From Komagataeibacter europaeus LMG 18890 (GTDB taxonomy: Bacteria > Pseudomonadota > Alphaproteobacteria > Acetobacterales > Acetobacteraceae), in assembly GCF_000285295.1 (NCBI RefSeq), contig NZ_CADP01000019.1, positions 1 through 48,071 on the forward strand: a stretch of DNA of 48,071 nt, read 5' to 3'. The notes under the pieces are model-generated. The model worked only from the letters and a program-made list of their open reading frames with translations, was not told the origin of the DNA and ran no database searches. Below are positions 19,401 through 28,699 of this stretch, in pieces. The number at the start of each line of letters is the position of its first letter. Position 1 is the stretch's first letter. The translations under genes and the position numbers were made by a program.

Positions 19401-20009
19401 ATGTTTTCAAAATTGACACGGAAGGTCAATCATTCCCTTGCAGACCCCACGTCTCCCCCACACGCAGGGCAGCAGGGCGTGAACCAGACCCTGACCTGTC
19501 TCGCGCTGCCTGCCCCCGACTGCGTCCGCCGTGGCGTTTTCCCGATGCATGGCGAAACATGCCCCCTGCCCGCCAGCCTTGCCCGGCATGTCATGGATGC
19601 CGGGCAGGTCCTGTTCCCCCCCACCATGCCGGCCTTCGGCGCGCGCCACGCCATGCCCGAACCCGCCCTGCGCGCGCCCGGCATGGGGACATGGGCCGGA
19701 CAGTCGTTGAAAGACCTGTCCCCCGCCGACCTTGCGCGCTGGATCGCCGATGCCGGTTTCGCCCCGCCGGGCGGGGAAAGCCGGACCGCACACCTGCACC
19801 GCGTGGCGCGCTGGCTTGAAACCCTGTCCCCCACGCCCGCACGGGTTACGGTGGTGGCCGACGCCACGGTTGTCCGGGCGATCACGGTCGCCGCCCTTGG
19901 CGGAACGGCCGCCATGCTGTCGCGACTGGATATCGCGCCCCTGACCCGTACATGCCTGACCCGTCATGCAACATGGCGCGTGGCTGTCAGCGGCGCACCG
20001 CTGCCATGA
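19401..20009 (+). CDS. histidine-phosphatase-family protein, catalytically degenerate (CobC-like)
   Basis: Up to 202 residues. The C-terminal half resembles the phosphoglycerate-mutase-like proteins often found beside cbtB in Rhodospirillales (EPALRAPGMGTWAGQSLKDL, GGESRTAHLHRVARWLETL, VTVVADATVVRAITVAALGG, RLDIAPLTRTCL). The N-terminal catalytic RHG is absent (LTCLALPAPDCVRRG), and the second catalytic His is replaced (VVADATVVRA). It probably cannot use the normal phosphohistidine mechanism. CobC relatives remove the phosphate from alpha-ribazole phosphate; the role here is uncertain. The start is ambiguous: ATG 19401 or GTG 19479 (VNQTLTCLALPAPD), the latter nearer the family beginning. 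Confidence 0.72.
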   Translation: MFSKLTRKVNHSLADPTSPPHAGQQGVNQTLTCLALPAPDCVRRGVFPMHGETCPLPASLARHVMDAGQVLFPPTMPAFGARHAMPEPALRAPGMGTWAGQSLKDLSPADLARWIADAGFAPPGGESRTAHLHRVARWLETLSPTPARVTVVADATVVRAITVAALGGTAAMLSRLDIAPLTRTCLTRHATWRVAVSGAPLP

Positions 20010-20079
20010 CCGCATGACATGCGCCCGCATGCCGGGTTTCTTTGACAGTGCGGGGATCGATCGTCTAAATCCGCCGCTG

Positions 20080-20297
20080 ATGGTTCCCCCTTGTGGGGGA
20101 GAATAGGGAAGACGGTGCGCCATACCGGCAATTCCGTCGCTGCCCCCGCAACTGTAGGTGGCTGTCTCCCGGCCCGGTCCGCGTCCTGCGGGCCGACATG
20201 CGCCACTGGTTCCCATGATCGGGACCGGGAAGGCCGCCGGGATCGAGGGTGCTGACCCCAGCACCCTCCGCCACAAGCCAGGAGACCTGCCATCATG
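20080..20297 (+). promoter_or_regulatory. cobalamin (B12) riboswitch
   Basis: Carries the conserved elements in order: GGTTCCCCC with GGGGGAGAATAGGGAA (20081-20110), GACGGTGCG, AATTCCGTCGCTGCCCCCGC and AACTGTAGG (20130-20158), GCCACTGGTTCC (20202-20213), GGGAAGGCCG, and the B12 box AAGCCAGGAGACCTGCC at 20275-20291. It should repress the downstream cobalamin genes when adenosylcobalamin is bound. The first gene begins 170 bases further on. Confidence 0.96.
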
Positions 20298-20316
20298 TCC
20301 GCCCGCAGGCGGACAT
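20295..20316 (+). promoter_or_regulatory. hairpin directly after the B12 box
   Basis: ATGTCCGCC (20295-20303) and GGCGGACAT (20308-20316) form a perfect stem with a CGCA loop. No T-run follows. It may belong to the expression platform, but the ribosome-binding site of the next gene is 140 bases away. Confidence 0.4.
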
Positions 20317-20466
20317 AACAGGACCGAATTCGATCGCATGGCCGGCGGGGTGCCCGGCACGCGACAGGCGCCCGCCCTGCCCATGCGCAGCGCGCAAGGC
20401 CATTGACCGCGCACCCCGCCCACCGCTGCCCGCGCGCAGCAACGCCGCGAAAGGGCACGCACCGTC

Positions 20467-20865
20467 ATGAGCACCCCCCCACTACCCGCATCCTCGGAAG
20501 CCGGGCCCGTTCACCTGCATGTCTGCGTGACCTGCCGCCGTGGCCTGCCCGCTTCCGACAACCCGCCCGGACGCCAGCTGTTTGATGCCATGCAGGCGCT
20601 GGCATCAGGCAACCCGCAGGTCGTGGTGCATGAAGTCAACTGCCTTGCCGCGTGCAATGACGGCTGCACCGCCGTTGTGGCCATGCCGGGCAAATGGGGC
20701 TGGCTGCTGGCCAGACTTGGCCCTGAAAAGGCGGCGGACCTCATGACCTATATCGCCGCCTACGGCGCATCCCGCAGCGGCACCGTCATGCCGTCCCGCC
20801 GCCCCGCCAGCCTGTCGGACATGGTGCGCGGCCGTTTCCCCGCATCCCTTTTTTCAGGAGCCTGA
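20467..20865 (+). CDS. DUF1636-family metal-binding protein
   Basis: 132 residues, first gene after the B12 riboswitch. It has the thioredoxin-like [2Fe-2S]-ferredoxin pattern of DUF1636: C20-x2-C23 (HVCVTCRRG) and C59, C63, C67 (VNCLAACNDGC). Genes of this family are regularly found next to cobW in alphaproteobacterial B12 clusters. A role in metal or cluster handling during cobalt insertion is inferred, not shown. The start at 20467 has only a weak upstream purine stretch. cobW follows after five bases. Confidence 0.82.
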   Translation: MSTPPLPASSEAGPVHLHVCVTCRRGLPASDNPPGRQLFDAMQALASGNPQVVVHEVNCLAACNDGCTAVVAMPGKWGWLLARLGPEKAADLMTYIAAYGASRSGTVMPSRRPASLSDMVRGRFPASLFSGA

Positions 20866-20870
20866 TCGCC

Positions 20871-21923
20871 ATGACCCCATCCGCCACGGCCCGCGCCAGG
20901 GTACCCGTCACTGTCATCACCGGCTTTCTGGGGGCGGGCAAGACCACGCTGCTGCGCCACGTGCTGGCCAATGCGAAAGGACAGCGCATCGCCATCGTGG
21001 TCAATGAATTCGGCACGCTGGGCATCGATGGCGATACGCTGCGCGCCTGCGGCGTGGAAGGGTGCCGTGACGAGGATATCGTGGAGCTGACCAATGGCTG
21101 CCTGTGCTGCACGGTGGCCGATGACTTCCTGCCCACGATGGAAGCCCTGCTGGACCGTGAGGCGCCACCCGACCATATCGTGATCGAGACATCGGGGCTG
21201 GCGCTGCCCAAGCCGCTGCTCAAGGCATTTGGCTGGCCCACCATCCGCACCCGCATGACGGTGGACGGCGTGGTCACGGTCGTGGACGGTCCCGCCGTCG
21301 CCGCCGGCCGCTTTGCCGATGACCCCGACGAAGTCGCCCGCCAGCAGGCCGCCGACCCGTCGCTGGACCACGACAACCCGCTGGCGGAAGTGTACGAGGA
21401 CCAGTTGCTGTCCGCCGATCTGGTGGTGCTGAACAAGACCGACCTCATGACCCCGGCGCAGGCCGACGCGGTGGAAGCGTCCATCCGCGCCGAGATCCCG
21501 CGCGTGGTCAAGGTGGTGCGCGCGACCGACGGACAGGTGGACCCCGCCATCCTGCTGGGCCTTGACGCAGCGGCGGAAGACGACCTTGAAGCCCGCCCGT
21601 CCCACCACGACGCCGAAGGCGGCGAGCACGAGCATGATGATTTTGAAAGCTTCGTCGCCCCCATCCCTGAACAGGACAGCGTGGAGGGCTTCATCGCCCG
21701 CCTGAAAACACTGGCCGGACAGCACGACATCCTGCGCATGAAGGGCTACGCCACGGTGCGCGGCAAGGCGATGCGCCTTGCGGTGCAGGGGGTCGGCAGC
21801 CGGTTCCGCCATCAGTTCGACCGCGCCCTGTCCCCTGACGCGCCGCGCACGGGCAGCCTTGTGGTCATTGGCCAGAAGGGCATGGACCAGTCCGCCATCA
21901 CTGCCACGCTGGCGCAGGCGTAG
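20871..21923 (+). CDS. cobW: CobW GTPase of cobalamin biosynthesis
   Basis: A 350-residue G3E-family GTPase. The P-loop is at 18-26 (GFLGAGKTT), the metal-binding C-x-C-C at 77-80 (NGCLCC), the switch ETSGLALPKP, and the guanine-specificity NKTDL. A His/Asp/Glu-rich loop (SHHDAEGGEHEHDD) precedes the C-terminal CobW domain. CobW binds Co(II) with Mg-GTP and is proposed to feed cobalt to the CobNST chelatase. It is followed after 32 bases by cobN, in the same riboswitch-controlled run. Confidence 0.95.
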   Translation: MTPSATARARVPVTVITGFLGAGKTTLLRHVLANAKGQRIAIVVNEFGTLGIDGDTLRACGVEGCRDEDIVELTNGCLCCTVADDFLPTMEALLDREAPPDHIVIETSGLALPKPLLKAFGWPTIRTRMTVDGVVTVVDGPAVAAGRFADDPDEVARQQAADPSLDHDNPLAEVYEDQLLSADLVVLNKTDLMTPAQADAVEASIRAEIPRVVKVVRATDGQVDPAILLGLDAAAEDDLEARPSHHDAEGGEHEHDDFESFVAPIPEQDSVEGFIARLKTLAGQHDILRMKGYATVRGKAMRLAVQGVGSRFRHQFDRALSPDAPRTGSLVVIGQKGMDQSAITATLAQA

Positions 21924-21955
21924 CGGCGGGCGACTGAGGGAAACGGGCAGCCACC

Positions 21956-24900
21956 ATGCACCTGCTTGCGCGTGAGGTCCGCACGCTGGAAGACGGCGAA
22001 CAGGCGGAAGACCTGGGACATGCCCCGGCGGATATCGTGTTCCTGTCCTTTTCGGACAGTGACCTGCTGTGCCTGAACGCGGCCCACGCGGCGCGGGGCG
22101 CGCCGACTGCGACCCTGCGCACGGCCACGCTGTCGCGCCTGCTGCATCCCATGTCCATCGACCTGTACGTGGCCGACACGATCATGGGGTCGCGCTGCGT
22201 GGTGGTCCGGCTGCTCGGCGGCGTGGAATACTGGCGTTATGGCGCGGAAGAACTGTCGCGTGCCTGCCAGCAGCCCGGGATCCCGCTGGCCTTCGTGGCG
22301 GGGGACGGGCGTGACGACCCGCGCCTTGCCGCGCTGTCCATCGTGCCGGAAGCCATGCGCACCCGCCTTGACGCGCTGCTGCGCACCGGCGGGACGGCCA
22401 ACATGCAGGCCGCCCTGCGGCTTATGGCGCATCTGGCCGGATGTGGGCCGGATGACGGGGCCGCCCCCGTTCCCCTGCCACCGGCCGAAGTACTGCACGC
22501 CGCCGATCCAGCCCTGCCGTTGCGGGCCATGGTGGTGTTCTACCGCGCGCACCTGCTGGCGGGGGACATTGCCCCCATCACGCAGCTTGCGGCCCGACTG
22601 GCCAGCCATGGCATGGGGGCGGACCTTGTCCATGTCACGTCGCTCAAGAATCCCGAATCCGCGCGCATCGTGGCCGCGCGGCTGGCTGAAAACCCGCCGG
22701 ATGTCATCATAAACGCCACCTTTTTTTCCGCCCGCACGGGCGACGACAGCGGCTCCCCGCTGGATCTTGCGGGCGTGCCGGTGCTGCAGGTGCAGCAGCC
22801 GGGCATTCCCTTTGCCGTATGGCGCGACAGCGTGCGCGGCCTGTCGCAGGCCGATCTGGCGATGCAGGTTGTGCTGCCCGAACTGGATGGCCGCATTCCC
22901 GCCTGCCCCATTTCCTTCAAGGAAGAAACGGCCCCCGGCCTGCCCGCGCGCCATGACCCCTATCCCGATGGCATCAACCTGACCTGCGCGCGCGCGGTGG
23001 GCTGGGCGCGGCTGGGGCATGAACCACCCGCCACGCGACGGGTCGGGATCATCCTGTCCGATTATCCCGGCGCGCAGGGCGTGCCCACGGGACAGGCGGC
23101 GCATGCCGTGGGGCTGGACAGTTTCGCGAGCCTTGCGCACATCCTCCGCCTGCTGCGCGACGCCGATTACGATACGGGTGACGGCACCCTGCCCACGGCG
23201 GACGCGCTGGCCCACAGGCTGGCGCGCGCATCGGCACAGCCCTTCGTTTCCGTCGCCACCTACCGCGCGTGGCTGACGGCACTGCCCCCCACGCTGCAAG
23301 ATGCGCTGGCTGCCTGCTGGGGCGCGCCAGAAGATGACCCCACCGTAACGGATGGCCAGTTCTGCCTGCGCCATGTCCATATCGGGCGCGTCGTGATGGC
23401 ATTGCAGCCCGATCGCGGGGCCACGACCGACCGGCATGCGGGCTATCATGATCCCGACACGCCACCCCGCCATGCCTATGTCGCGTTCTACCTCTGGCTG
23501 CGCCATGAATGCGGGCTGGACGCCACGGTGCATCTGGGCACGCATGGCACGCTGGAATGGCTGCCGGGCAAGGCGGCGGCCCCTTCGGCCACGTGCTGGC
23601 CATCGGTGCTGGTGGGGGGCATGCCCGTCATCTACCCCTTCATCGTCAACAACCCCGGCGAGGCAGCCGCCGCGCGGCGCAGGCTGGGGGCGGTCACCAT
23701 CGGCCATATGACGCCCCCCATCGTGCCTGTTGGTACGGCGGGGGCCGATACGGGCGACCTTGAGCGCCTGATTGATGAATATGCCGCGGCCGACGGACTG
23801 GATCGCAGGCGGGGTGCGATCCTGCGCGGGGAAATCCTGCAACGCGCCGACAGCCTTGGCCTGCTGAGCGAAACCGGCGTGACCCGCACGGATGACGAGG
23901 ACGAAGCCCTCGCCCGACTCGATGCCTATCTGTGCGACGTCAAGGATTTGCAGATCCGTGACGGGCTGCACGTATTCGGCAGCCCTCCCCCGCGTGCGCC
24001 CGAACTGGCGCAGGCCATTGCCCGTTCATGCGGCGGGGTGGCGACGGACGACATCACGAAGCGCCTGCTGGCCTGCGGGCATGCGGAAGGCACGGCGCTG
24101 CTGGCGGCCCTTGACGGGCGGTTTGTTCCTGCCGGGCCCGCGGGCGCGCCCACGCGGGGCCGGGCCGACGTGCTGCCCACGGGGCGCAACCTGTACGCCA
24201 TGGACCCGCGCGCCATTCCCACCCGCTCCGCCCTGGTACTGGCGCAGCGCACGGCGGCGCTGCTGCTGGAAGGGCACCTGCAGGACCAGGGCGAGCCGCT
24301 GCGCAGCGTGGTCATCGACCTGTGGGGATCGGCCAGCCTGCGCACGGGGGGCGAGGATCTGGCCCTTGCGCTGCTGCTGATGGGGGTGCGCCCGGTATGG
24401 GATGGCGCGTCGGGACGGGTGACGGGGATCGAGATCATTCCCATGGCCGAACTCGACCGCCCGCGCGTGGATGTGACGCTGCGCCTGTCGGGCCTGTTCC
24501 GTGACGCCTTTCCGGGGCAGATCGCGCTGTTTGAACAGGCGGTGCAGGCCGTTGCCGCACGCGGTTTCGAGGCCCCCGACCTCAACCCGCTGGCGGCACG
24601 GGCCGCGGGGCTGCAGGGGGCTGCATTGCAGGCCGCGACCGCCCGCATGTTTGGCGCGGCACCGGGCAGCTACGGCACCGGGGCGGAAGACCCGCTGGCG
24701 CGGGGCACGTGGACCACGCGGGATGATCTGGGCCGGGCATGGCTGGAGGGGTCGGCATGGACCTATGGCGGCGCGCGGGAAGGCCAGCGCCAGCCCGACG
24801 CGCTGGCCGCGCGCATGGCGGGGGCGGCGGTCGTGCTGCATGTGCAGGACAATGCCGAAACCGACATTCTGGAAAGTGCCGACATGGCCACCCATGAAGG

Positions 24901-25327
24901 GGGCATGGCGGCGGCGGCCAGCATGCTGGGCAACACGCCGCGCATGCTGCATGGCGACACTTCCCGCCCCGATGCGCCGCGCCTGCGTGCAACGGCACAG
25001 GAAGTGGCCCGGGTCACGCGCGGGCGACTGGCCAATCCGGCATGGCTTGCAGGCATACGTCGCCACGGCTACCGGGGGGCGGCCGAGATCGCGCGGGGGA
25101 TGGAGGCCCTGCACGGATTCGCCGCAACCGTGCCCGCACGCTTTGACCGGCAATTTGACCTGACCTTCCGCGCCCTGCTGGACGATGCGGAAATGGATGC
25201 CTTCCTGCGCCACGCCAATCCGGACGCCCATGCCGCCATCCGCCGCCTGCTGGCCGATGCCCTGCGCCGGGACCTGTGGCGGCCACGCAGCAATTCCGCA
25301 GCCATGCTGCTGGACCCGCGGCCATGA
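21956..25327 (+). CDS. cobN: cobaltochelatase subunit CobN
   Basis: 1123 residues, a slightly short CobN. It is the large subunit of the aerobic ATP-dependent chelatase that inserts cobalt into hydrogenobyrinic acid a,c-diamide. The CobN/magnesium-chelatase core is clear: DATVHLGTHGTLEWLPGKA, YPFIVNNPGEAAAARRR and GHMTPPIVP, with a C-terminal region containing NAETDILESADMATHEGGMA. CobS and CobT, the AAA+ partners, are not in the window. The stop overlaps the cobG start (ATGA). Confidence 0.96.
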   Translation: MHLLAREVRTLEDGEQAEDLGHAPADIVFLSFSDSDLLCLNAAHAARGAPTATLRTATLSRLLHPMSIDLYVADTIMGSRCVVVRLLGGVEYWRYGAEELSRACQQPGIPLAFVAGDGRDDPRLAALSIVPEAMRTRLDALLRTGGTANMQAALRLMAHLAGCGPDDGAAPVPLPPAEVLHAADPALPLRAMVVFYRAHLLAGDIAPITQLAARLASHGMGADLVHVTSLKNPESARIVAARLAENPPDVIINATFFSARTGDDSGSPLDLAGVPVLQVQQPGIPFAVWRDSVRGLSQADLAMQVVLPELDGRIPACPISFKEETAPGLPARHDPYPDGINLTCARAVGWARLGHEPPATRRVGIILSDYPGAQGVPTGQAAHAVGLDSFASLAHILRLLRDADYDTGDGTLPTADALAHRLARASAQPFVSVATYRAWLTALPPTLQDALAACWGAPEDDPTVTDGQFCLRHVHIGRVVMALQPDRGATTDRHAGYHDPDTPPRHAYVAFYLWLRHECGLDATVHLGTHGTLEWLPGKAAAPSATCWPSVLVGGMPVIYPFIVNNPGEAAAARRRLGAVTIGHMTPPIVPVGTAGADTGDLERLIDEYAAADGLDRRRGAILRGEILQRADSLGLLSETGVTRTDDEDEALARLDAYLCDVKDLQIRDGLHVFGSPPPRAPELAQAIARSCGGVATDDITKRLLACGHAEGTALLAALDGRFVPAGPAGAPTRGRADVLPTGRNLYAMDPRAIPTRSALVLAQRTAALLLEGHLQDQGEPLRSVVIDLWGSASLRTGGEDLALALLLMGVRPVWDGASGRVTGIEIIPMAELDRPRVDVTLRLSGLFRDAFPGQIALFEQAVQAVAARGFEAPDLNPLAARAAGLQGAALQAATARMFGAAPGSYGTGAEDPLARGTWTTRDDLGRAWLEGSAWTYGGAREGQRQPDALAARMAGAAVVLHVQDNAETDILESADMATHEGGMAAAASMLGNTPRMLHGDTSRPDAPRLRATAQEVARVTRGRLANPAWLAGIRRHGYRGAAEIARGMEALHGFAATVPARFDRQFDLTFRALLDDAEMDAFLRHANPDAHAAIRRLLADALRRDLWRPRSNSAAMLLDPRP

Positions 25328-26547
25328 CCATAGCCCCCACCGTGCGCGGCTGGTGCCCCGGCCTGCACACCCCGATGGAAGCAGCCGATGGCTGGCTGGT
25401 GCGCGTGCGCCCGCCGCTTGGCCGCCTGTCCGGGGCACAGGCCCGACAGATCGCCCGCGCCGCCACCATGCACGGCAACGGACTGATCGAACTGACCAGC
25501 CGGGGCAACCTGCAACTGCGCGGCCTGACATCCGACGGCACCCGCGCCTTCGCCCATGACATGCGTATTGCGGGACTGGCTGGCGCCGACGCCGCGACCG
25601 AAGCCCGGCGCGGGCTGCTGCTGTCACCGCTGGCGGGCATCGATCCCGCCGCCGCACCTGACGCACCCGACGTGATCCGTGCGCTGGATACCGCCCTTAC
25701 GAACGCCGATACGTTGCGCGGCCTGCCCGCCAAATTCGTGATTGCGGTGGAATGCGGCGGCCATGTCCCGGCGGGCACGCTGCGGGCGGATATTGTCGCC
25801 CGCGCCACGGATACCGGATGGATGGTGGTGTGCGGCGATCGCGCGCTGGCCTGTCCCGGCGCGGATGTCGCGCGCATTGCCGTTGCACTGGCGCATGCGC
25901 TGGCCGCGATGAAACCCGTCATGCGTCCGCTACGTGATCCCATGCTGGGGCAGGCCGCCTTTGCCCGCATCAGGATGCCCGATACGGCAACCGCTCCCTC
26001 CGCCCGTCCGCACCGGCCCGTGCTGGCGGGTCCCCTGCCCGGTCACGCCATGGGGGTGGTACTGCCGCCCGGTCCCATTGCGGCCAGGATGCTGGAAGAC
26101 ATCGCGCGGTGGTGCGACGAACGTGGCAACGGCCACGTGCGCGTGGCCCCGTGGCGCGCGATCGTGCTGGAACAGTGTGATACGCCGCCCCCCCTGCCCG
26201 GCCTGATTACGCAGGTGGATGACCCGCGCCTGCGCATATGGGCGTGCATCGGCACGCGGGGCTGCGCGTGCGCCACGCGCGACGTCATTGCCGATGCCCA
26301 TGCGCTGGCCCCCGACCTGCCGCCGGGCGTCAGCCTGCATGTATCGGGCTGCGCCAAGGGATGCGCCCACCCCGCCCCTGCCGACATCACGCTGGTGGCG
26401 GGACCGGACGGCTATGGCCTGTGCCCGCATGGCCGGGCGGACAACACGCCTGTGGACATCGGGCTTTCACTGGCACAGATACATCCGATCGTGCGGGGCT
26501 GGTCCCCGGCACCCCACCGATCCCACCCCACGCCACGGGAGAACTGA
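25324..26547 (+). CDS. cobG: precorrin-3B synthase CobG
   Basis: 407 residues from MTIAPTVRGWCPGLHTPM (start 25324, four-base overlap with cobN). It has the sulfite/nitrite-reductase-like architecture with two ferredoxin-like half domains (GNGLIELTSRGNLQLRGL near the N-terminus) and the [4Fe-4S] cysteines in WACIGTRGCACATRD and HVSGCAKGCAHP. CobG uses oxygen to hydroxylate precorrin-3A at C20 and form the gamma-lactone. Its presence defines the oxygen-dependent cobalamin route. Confidence 0.93.
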   Translation: MTIAPTVRGWCPGLHTPMEAADGWLVRVRPPLGRLSGAQARQIARAATMHGNGLIELTSRGNLQLRGLTSDGTRAFAHDMRIAGLAGADAATEARRGLLLSPLAGIDPAAAPDAPDVIRALDTALTNADTLRGLPAKFVIAVECGGHVPAGTLRADIVARATDTGWMVVCGDRALACPGADVARIAVALAHALAAMKPVMRPLRDPMLGQAAFARIRMPDTATAPSARPHRPVLAGPLPGHAMGVVLPPGPIAARMLEDIARWCDERGNGHVRVAPWRAIVLEQCDTPPPLPGLITQVDDPRLRIWACIGTRGCACATRDVIADAHALAPDLPPGVSLHVSGCAKGCAHPAPADITLVAGPDGYGLCPHGRADNTPVDIGLSLAQIHPIVRGWSPAPHRSHPTPREN

Positions 26548-26553
26548 ACCGGC

Positions 26554-27195
26554 ATGACCCCGCAGACGGAACCGTACGACTACATTCATGACGGGGCGGC
26601 GATCTATGCCCGTTCCTTTGCCATCATCCGCGCCGAAGCCGATCTGAGCGGACTGGGCGAGGCGGAAGCTCGCGTGGTCGTACGCATCATCCATGCCTGC
26701 GGCATGGTGGATGTGGTGAAATCCATCCGCATGTCCCCCGATTTCGTAAGCAGCGCACGTGCGGCCCTGCTGGCGGGCAAGCCCATCCTGTGTGACGCGA
26801 ACATGGTCGCCCACGGCGTGACCCGCGCGCGCCTGCCGGCCGACAACCCGGTCATCTGCACGCTGCGCGACCCGCGCACGCCGGTTATTGCCAGGGAGAT
26901 CGGCAATACCCGCTCGGCTGCGGCAATGGACCTGTGGGGCGACCAGCTGGATGGCGCGGTGGTGGCCATTGGCAATGCGCCGACCGCCCTGTTCCACCTG
27001 CTGGAAATGATCCGCGCGGGCGCGCCCCGGCCTGCTGCGGTCATTGGCATGCCGGTCGGCTTTGTCGGTGCGGCGGAATCCAAGGAAGCGCTGGCGGAAT
27101 TTGGTGACCTGCCGTTCATCATCGTGCGTGGCCGCCTGGGCGGCAGCGCCATGGCGGCAGCCACCGTCAACGCGCTGGCGAGTGAAGCGGAATGA
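26554..27195 (+). CDS. cobH: precorrin-8X methylmutase CobH
   Basis: 213 residues. It moves the methyl group from C11 to C12 to give hydrogenobyrinic acid. The catalytic His is H47 in VRIIHACGMVDV; other landmarks are DANMVAHGVTRARL, GNTRSAAAMDLW, IGNAPTALFHLLE and GMPVGFVGAAESK. It begins six bases after the cobG stop and overlaps cobI by four bases. Confidence 0.96.
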   Translation: MTPQTEPYDYIHDGAAIYARSFAIIRAEADLSGLGEAEARVVVRIIHACGMVDVVKSIRMSPDFVSSARAALLAGKPILCDANMVAHGVTRARLPADNPVICTLRDPRTPVIAREIGNTRSAAAMDLWGDQLDGAVVAIGNAPTALFHLLEMIRAGAPRPAAVIGMPVGFVGAAESKEALAEFGDLPFIIVRGRLGGSAMAAATVNALASEAE

Positions 27196-27929
27196 CCGGC
27201 AACGCCGCAACCGGCCGCCTGTCCATCCTGGGCATGGGGCCGGGTGACCCGGAACTCATGACCATAAAGGCCGCGCGCATACTGCGTGAAAGCCCGGTGG
27301 TGGCATGGTTCTGTCGCCATGACCGTCCCGGCCATGCCCGCCAGATTGCGGGCGACATGCTGCCCGAACGGGCGAAGACCCTGCGCTTCGCCTATCCCTT
27401 CACCACGGAAATCCCGGTCAGCGACCCGGCCTATCTTGTACGCATGGCCACGTTTTATGACGAATGCGCCGAACACATTGCAGGACACCTGCAAAATGGC
27501 CAGGACGTGACCCTGCTGTGTGAAGGGGACCCGTTCCTGTTCGGATCGGCCATGTATGTGTTCGACCGGCTGCATGAACGCTTTGCCTGCACCGTCGTGC
27601 CCGGCATTACCGCCATGGGCGGATGCTGGTCGGCGGCACGGCAGCCCATGGTGCATGGCGATGACGTGCTGTGCGTCATTCCAGGCACGCTGGATGAAGC
27701 GGCGCTGACCACATGGCTGGAACGGGCGGATGCCGCCGTCATCATGAAACTGGGCCGCAATCTTGAAAAGGTACGCACCGCCCTGCGCCATGCCGGACGC
27801 GAGGAGCGGGCGATCTATGTCGAACGCGCGACCCAGCCGCAGCAGTGCTGGATGAAGCTGACCGACATGACGGGACCGGCACCCTATTTCTCCATTATCC
27901 TTGTGCCGGGGCGGGAGGACGCGCGATGA
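27192..27929 (+). CDS. cobI: precorrin-2 C20-methyltransferase CobI
   Basis: A 245-residue SAM-dependent tetrapyrrole methylase: LSILGMGPGDPELMTIKAA at the start, the CEGDPFLFGSAMYVFDRL loop and VVPGITAMGGCWSAA. It methylates precorrin-2 at C20. The start overlaps the cobH stop and the stop overlaps the cobJ start, both as ATGA. Confidence 0.95.
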   Translation: MTGNAATGRLSILGMGPGDPELMTIKAARILRESPVVAWFCRHDRPGHARQIAGDMLPERAKTLRFAYPFTTEIPVSDPAYLVRMATFYDECAEHIAGHLQNGQDVTLLCEGDPFLFGSAMYVFDRLHERFACTVVPGITAMGGCWSAARQPMVHGDDVLCVIPGTLDEAALTTWLERADAAVIMKLGRNLEKVRTALRHAGREERAIYVERATQPQQCWMKLTDMTGPAPYFSIILVPGREDAR

Positions 27930-28699
27930 CGCAGGCGGCAGGGCGCATCTTCATCGTGGGGCTTGGCCCCGGGTCGCCGGAACAGGTAACCCCGCAGGCC
28001 AGTGCCGCACTGGCGCAGGCCACCGACCTGATCGGCTATGCGCCCTATGTCGCGCGGGTCGGGGCCGGGCCGGAAGTCGTGCGCCACGCCTCTGACAACC
28101 GTGTGGAACTCGACCGCGCGCGCCATGCCATTGAACTGGCGCTGGCGGGACGGACCGTGGCAGTCGTATCCGGTGGCGACGCGGGCGTATTCGGCATGGC
28201 CAGCGCAGTGTTTGAGGCCATCGACCACGGCCCCGCCGCGTGGCGGGGGGTGGATGTTACGGTCATACCGGGTGTTTCCGCCGTGCTGGCCGCCGCCGCC
28301 CGGCTGGGCGCGCCGCTGGGGGGGGATTTCTGCGTCATTTCCCTGTCCGACAACCTCAAGCCGCGCGCGGTCGTGCACCGCAGGCTGGCGGCCGCCGCCG
28401 GGGCCGGGCTGGTCATTGCGCTGTACAACCCGCGATCAAAGGCCCGCCCCGACCAGCTGGGCGAGGCGCTGGACCTGCTGCGCACCATCCTGCCCGGTGA
28501 TGTGCCGGTGGCGTTCGCCCGCGCCATAGGCCGCCCGGACGAACAGGTGATCCTGACCGATATCGCGCATGCCGACCCCGAACAGGTGGACATGAGCACG
28601 CTGGTGCTGATCGGCTGCCCGCTGACCCATGTGATCGACTGCGCGGATGGCGGCAAATGGCTCTATACCTCCCGCCGGGTGGAAGAGACGTGCGCGTAA
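27926..28699 (+). CDS. cobJ: precorrin-3B C17-methyltransferase CobJ
   Basis: 257 residues from MTQAAGRIFIVGLGPGSPEQ (start 27926, GGGAGG upstream). This tetrapyrrole methylase methylates C17 with ring contraction. Landmarks are GYAPYVARVG, VVSGGDAGVFGMAS, VIPGVSAVLAAAARLGAPLG, DFCVISLSDNLKP and IALYNPRSKARP. Its last 37 bases overlap the end of cobK, which reads the other way. Confidence 0.95.
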   Translation: MTQAAGRIFIVGLGPGSPEQVTPQASAALAQATDLIGYAPYVARVGAGPEVVRHASDNRVELDRARHAIELALAGRTVAVVSGGDAGVFGMASAVFEAIDHGPAAWRGVDVTVIPGVSAVLAAAARLGAPLGGDFCVISLSDNLKPRAVVHRRLAAAAGAGLVIALYNPRSKARPDQLGEALDLLRTILPGDVPVAFARAIGRPDEQVILTDIAHADPEQVDMSTLVLIGCPLTHVIDCADGGKWLYTSRRVEETCA

